Below, piece after piece: positions 59,901-64,000 of a stretch of 64,000 nucleotides of DNA. The DNA comes from Panax quinquefolius. Its lineage: Eukaryota; Streptophyta; Magnoliopsida; Apiales; Araliaceae. The translations under genes and the position numbers were made by a program. The stretch lies in NCBI GenBank assembly GCA_020205615.1, contig CM035173.1, forward strand, positions 27,615,793-27,679,792, read 5' to 3'. Position 1 is the stretch's first letter, and the number at the start of each line of letters is the position of its first letter. A model generated the notes under the pieces. It had not been told where the DNA came from. It made no database searches and saw nothing but the letters and a program-made list of their open reading frames with translations.

Positions 59901-60033
59901 TAACAACTTGCGTACTTTGCAAAATTTATAAATATTACCCACAACTATAATATTATATCAAATCCACACCATAATATTCAAAAAAATATTTCGAGAAATT
60001 TAAATCTTTATTCATAAAATTTGGGGTCTCACA
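56961..60033 (-). repeat. 5' LTR of element F
   Basis: 3073 bp, beginning TGTGAGACCCC on the minus strand. It has a TATA box (TATAAATAGG, about 58883-58893), the block of roughly 60-bp units at 58060-58650 and (TA)n at 59295-59324. Confidence 0.94.
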
Positions 60034-60325
60034 CAACTATTTTCTTTGTAAGGGCAGAAATCTGAGTTGTCACTGAGTTGATAACGTAGTCACCGCATCC
60101 ACTTCATACACCCTGACTACCTTCGACTAAGTCATTCTTGTAGTTGTCCATTGATAGTTATTAGATGTCGTTGTTTCGAGCAACTGATATGTCTCATTAG
60201 TTCTTAGCCATAATAGCCCCACCCGCTGCAGTATCTATACTCGACCTCACCATGCTGGACAATCCATTATAAAAAGTTTGCACCTGAAGTCATTTAGGAA
60301 TCCCATGGTGTGGGCATTTTGTAAT
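60034..60325 (-). pseudogene. Athila-like gag remnant (part 2, upstream half)
   Basis: Across element F the minus strand continues the Athila/Tat gag: GFLNDFRCKLFIMDCPAW, then a degraded AAGG-type stretch, then QLLETTTSNNYQWTTTRM and VRVYEVDAVTTL. SNNYQW followed by VYEVDA is typical of Athila gag. In-frame stops show it is dead. Part 1 lies at 49560-51146; the CAACT duplication marks the cut. Confidence 0.82.
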
Positions 60326-60799
60326 ACCCAAGAATTTTGTAGATAATATTAGTAATGATAATGAGTATGTTTAAAAATTAATTGTGTGCATATATATAAA
60401 TATGTCATGAACCTTAGTAATTAAATTTAAATTGAATTTAGTATGTGTTAATTGAGAATTATGGTAAAGATGATGATAAACTTAATGTATAAATTAATTG
60501 AGCTTAAGTGTTATGTCTTGTGTGGCATAGGGATTAAGATGGACTAAGTAATTAAATTAAGTAAGAGATGGATAAATAATGTAATGGACTAAGGAGTATA
60601 CCTAAGCTCAATGTGACTAAATTACAAGAGTTAAGAAATATGGTCAAAGTAATTGATGTAATGAACAATAATATATTTGTATATTTGTAAGTGTCCATGT
60701 CCTAAATACATTATATTAGTAATCCCAATGAACAATAATTAGACTAGCCCAATATGTAATGAGAATGAATAGAAAGAGTATATGTATATATGTATGTGG

Positions 60800-60854
<55 letters not shown>

Positions 60855-61640
60855 TAACAAAGTACAAAGGAAAAAAAAATATAGGTATATATATACTACC
60901 CCAACCAAACCACCCCCTCCATATATCTTAGAATGCTGATACAATGTAGCCCATGTGATGCTAATGATGGAGTACAAGAGTTAGTAAGGATTAGGTAGCT
61001 TTTTACCTAATTAACTTTTACCATTAGTTATTACCTAGTTGGGGGTATAAAATACAAGTATTATACTAGTATTATTATAAGTATTGTATACATAAGTCTT
61101 GCCTATAAATAGAGCCCTCCTAGTATACAATGCTTCATTTGTTCAAACTCCAAGTGTTAGAATATATAGAGAAAAAAGAAGAAAACTAGTGAAGTTCTTG
61201 ATTTTGGTGGAAGTTCAAGAAGGAAGGATCAAGGTGGAGAAGTAATTAAGCTTTATTGCTAGAAAAAAGAAAGCATTCAAGAGGTAAGTTTATAAACTAG
61301 TTATAATTTTATAAGTTGAGTTAGTATATATGATTCTAGGTAAAGATGCATGTTTGCTTGTGGGAGTTAATATGTTGTGGGATCATGATGGATCCGAAGT
61401 TATAAGGACGGATATTGGAAGGAGATTATATGGTATATATTCCTTGTATGTGATTTTTAGAACCAAAGAAACTAGAGAAAAGCATGTAAGCATGAAATCT
61501 AAGTTAGAATACTTATAAACATGAGATTTGATGTTTAATGTTATAAAATGTGTGTCAGGAATAAACATGTGAATAATATTCCTGTTTACACATGATTTGA
61601 TTATGACATATATATATGAATGAATATGCAAGTATATTTA
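60320..61640 (+). other. LTR-like stretch with TATA box, class unknown
   Basis: It starts TGTAATACCCAAG, resembling an LTR 5' end, inside the Athila-like remnant. A TATAAATAGAG box at 61104-61114 is followed by a leader-like stretch and GAGGTAAGTT at about 61281-61290. No matching second copy, clear CA end or target duplication was found in the window, so it may be a truncated or solo LTR of another element. It contains the (TA)n run at 60801-60850. Confidence 0.4.
60801..60850. repeat. (TA)n microsatellite
   Basis: About 50 bp of TA dinucleotides. Confidence 0.95.
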
Positions 61641-61647
61641 CAATAAG

Positions 61648-61825
61648 AAAAGCTGTAAAGTCCTTTGATAGATAATAGAAATATATGTACAAGGACTTAG
61701 AATGAATTGATCAAATGTGTTAGGTTGATCCTACATAAGCAAAACAGCTTTATAAAGTCCTTTAAAAGAAATGATGTACAAGGACTATAAATATAAAAAA
61801 ATCAAGCATGTTAGGTTGATCTTAT
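61648..61825 (+). repeat. Tandem duplication of about 90 bp
   Basis: Two copies (about 61648-61737 and 61741-61825) share AGTCCTTT, GTACAAGGACT and TGTTAGGTTGATC in the same order. No gene is seen. Confidence 0.7.
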
Positions 61826-61865
61826 GATGTAACAGATAGGCTTGTCTTATCGTCGAACACTGCAC

Positions 61866-63055
61866 CAGAAATCGTAGTCTGCCAGGAGAGTCAAGGAAAA
61901 CTAGAGAGCTATCGAGGCAGAATCGTAGTCTGCAAGATAGTAGATCTCGGAGGTTGTAGACTTCCAGGAGAGACGAGGAAGGATCGTAGTGTGTCAAGGA
62001 GAACTTCCTTAGAGCCGTAGTCTGCTGAGGAAGTCATGTTCAGAATCGTAGAGGCGACACCTTTCTGGCCGTAATCGAGGCGTCGCCCAAAGTCAAGTGA
62101 AGAATCGTAGACTTCACTTGGAGTCGTAGAGTCTACTAACGGCTAAATCAAGGATCGTAGACTGCACTCAGAATCGTAGAGTCTACTGATCGTATCAAAG
62201 GCAGAAATCGTAGTCGAGCAAGATCAGATGAAAATAAGCACAACAATAGAAATCATAGAGTGTCAAGATCTAATCTCGGAGTCATAGTGTCTGCACAACC
62301 GAAGCAGAATCGTAGAGTGCAGAACTAAGATGTAAACAGATGTGCTCAAAATGCCAAGTCAGAATCGTAGAGCAAACACGATTCTCAACAATTGAACACT
62401 CCCAGAATATCCAAAAGAATGAAGCCTCTGGTTGGCACTGCATAGATACGTCCCATCTAAAGGAAACCAAAGAGCACTCAACAAATGACATGCAAGCTAA
62501 TAGAAGATCTAAGCACCAATCCAATCAGCATCAAGATTGAGTTGTGAAGCCATTCAAGACGAAGTCTTCCACAAGGAAATCATAAGAAGACTTCTGTAAC
62601 TAACTAAGGAAAGTCAGCAAGTGCAGTAGCTGTCAAGCAAACAGAAGACAACGATCTTGGAAGCAACCAAGATCGTAGTGTTTGCCAAACAAAGAAAGAA
62701 CTGATGGAGTGTACACGAAGATACTGGTCAGTCTCTCAAGAACAAGGCTAAAGTGATTAAGTATGGGTCAGTCCATTGATGATAGGTGAACGGGAGATCA
62801 CAAGAAGAAAGCGAACTGAGCATGCTACAAATCTGAGATGTCTTGCTATTCAGAAGGGACCATAACAAAGAGTCAAGTCATCAGTATCTGAGAACAGTCG
62901 AGGTAAACAGAAGTATCAAAACACTTCACAAGAGAAGAAAGAGGTGTTTCACAAGGAGATCCAATAAACACTCTTCAAAATCGTAGTGTTGTCCCTACCA
63001 GTCAATAAGACACTACGATCAAGTCCATGAATACATGCATCAGAATCGTAGAGTT
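61866..63055 (+). repeat. Irregular array of AATCGTAGAGTCTGC-type words
   Basis: About seventeen copies of a 12-15 bp word with core ATCGTAG, mostly GAATCGTAGAGT or ATCGTAGTCTGC. They are dense at 61866-62365 (spacing mostly about 15-55 bp) and sparser to 63055. The reverse complement of the core occurs in the 27590-27807 array. Confidence 0.75.
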
Positions 63056-63789
63056 CGAATAACTAAAGACTGAAGCATTGGCAACGGTTCAATCTGAAGG
63101 GTAATATTCGAACAAGAGCTTATTGAGAGCATAGATACAAGGACAACCTCTGATCGAGAAATCGGAAGGGTGAAATAAAGTCGTCGACACATCCAAAGAT
63201 ATCAAAGTGACATATCGATGAGGTTGGTTAAACAATGAAGCTACGATGTCGGGAAGTCGAGAAAAGATGTCATGTCACATCTGCGATCGAAGACCAAATA
63301 ACTTTCGAGATCTGCGAAATAATTTGAATAACTTTCAACGGCTACTTTCAAGCGGGAAGAATGGGAAGTAGTACAAATCAACAGAGCCTCAAAGATCAAG
63401 AAGTTCTTAATGAGTGTGGAGTTGCGAGAATCGTTGAGTTGTTGAAATGCCATTGTTTGACTCTACGAGTTCCACTAGAGATTAAGAGAAACAAGTCTCG
63501 ATGGCGGTGAGATTACATAGGTGGAAGTGAAGCGACCTTGAAGAAGGACTTAAGCAAACCGAAGCTTCACTCAACAAAGATGAGAATGCCATTGAAGATG
63601 GCGGCCAAGTGAGAGCCGAGAAGGCGAAGATAGCATTCGGAAAAGTGGTGGAAGCCTGAAAGAAGATCGAGAGAGCCACTCTACAAATCACCGTGAACCG
63701 AAAATTTGAAGTTTGAACAAGTGCGAACCATACCGCAAAGTATTCAAAAAGGGTTCAGGGATTGCTAAGTGCCAGAAGAAGACTACTAA
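63056..63789. other. Unclassified sequence, possibly retroelement leader
   Basis: No supported gene. A plus-strand stretch at about 63535-63660 reads like a short helical segment (LKQTEASLNKDENAIEDGG) but closes at a stop and has no recognised family. Confidence 0.35.
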
Positions 63790-64000
63790 AAGCACAGAGA
63801 CTTAGTAAATCCAGATGGTGATGGTGCACAGCTGACATCAGATGAAGATGAGCTGAAGAGAGTAAAGATCAGCTGCACCAAAGAAGATGTGGTCCAAACT
63901 CTAAACAGAATTCAAAGAGGACCACATCAAGCTACTAAGTACAAAATATGTTCAGAGCTTAATGACATCTTAGCAGCTCAGCACCAACAACAACAACAAC
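63790..64000 (+). CDS. Open frame running off the right edge, unidentified
   Basis: After a TAA at 63787-63789 the frame is open for 70 codons to the window edge, without an ATG. It is hydrophilic, with DLVNPDGDGAQLTSDEDELK, then KEDVVQTLNRIQRG and ELNDILAAQHQQQQQ as the last residues. A CAG at 63794-63796 could be a splice acceptor. It could be the N-terminal part of a gag-like protein of the flanking repeat or an exon of a host gene. No family was recognised. Confidence 0.3.

Larger units (their letters stand above)
51147..60033 (-). mobile_element. Element F: Ty3/gypsy (Tekay-type) retrotransposon, non-autonomous, inserted in Athila-like gag
   Basis: Minus-strand layout: 5' LTR 56961-60033, primer site 56943-56960, gag 55581-56773, protease 55204-55620, RNase H tail and linker 54542-54900, pol C-terminus 54213-54541, PPT 54202-54213 and 3' LTR 51147-54201. 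CAACT flanks both sides (51142-51146 and 60034-60038), a perfect target duplication. The internal region is only 2.76 kb: the reverse transcriptase body and integrase core are missing. Long LTRs with a short internal region mean it depends on proteins supplied in trans. Confidence 0.95.

Noticed and set aside
63241..63691. Two minus-strand frames of about 70 codons
   Set aside because: No family, no start context, and Ser/Leu richness typical of antisense of Glu/Lys-rich sequence.

Overview
The window looks like nuclear DNA of a eudicot plant. It carries two intact, intron-containing housekeeping genes with telo-box promoters, surrounded by about 45 kb of nested LTR retrotransposons. The repeats are AT-rich with many (TA)n runs. 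No bacterial, organellar or CRISPR features were seen.

Layout. 1-309 is the 3' end of an unidentified acidic-protein gene, followed by a roughly 290-bp G-rich purine tract. 1683-4412 is a solo LTR with a perfect 5-bp target duplication. 4901-8494 is a complete 8-exon gene for chloroplast AIR synthetase (PUR5/PurM, purine synthesis). 8896-10919 is a PIF/Harbinger DNA transposon with a broken transposase. 12408-14253 (minus strand) is a complete 4-exon gene for 40S ribosomal protein S15 (uS19). From about 15.2 kb onward nearly everything is repeat: element A (15511-24104), solo LTR B (24204-27027), a CACTA fragment (27808-28230), LTR C interrupted by element D (29687-38993), element E (39555-48511, inverted relative to D), a Copia RNase H remnant (48837-48960), and an Athila-like gag/protease remnant (about 49560-51146 and 60034-60325) split by element F (51147-60033). 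The last 3.7 kb holds an LTR-like stretch with a TATA box, an irregular array of a CGTAG-containing motif, and an open frame running off the right edge.

Elements S1, A, B, C, D, E and F belong to one Ty3/gypsy family of Tekay/Del type, judged from gag. They have long LTRs (2.4-3.1 kb), a primer site matching initiator-Met tRNA and a purine-rich PPT. None encodes a complete reverse transcriptase or integrase. A and F share the same pol deletion junction. In D and E the pol region is replaced by non-coding DNA with a tandem array of about 240 bp. This points to non-autonomous lineages moved in trans, with perfect target duplications around S1 (TTGTT), D (TTATT) and F (CAACT). The most unusual items are the shared deletion junction, the D/E replacement module, the acidic coiled-coil frame sitting where E should encode gag, modular minisatellites inside the LTRs, a four-fold G-box cluster unique to S1, and non-random indels near G/CNG sites that may be base-calling artefacts.
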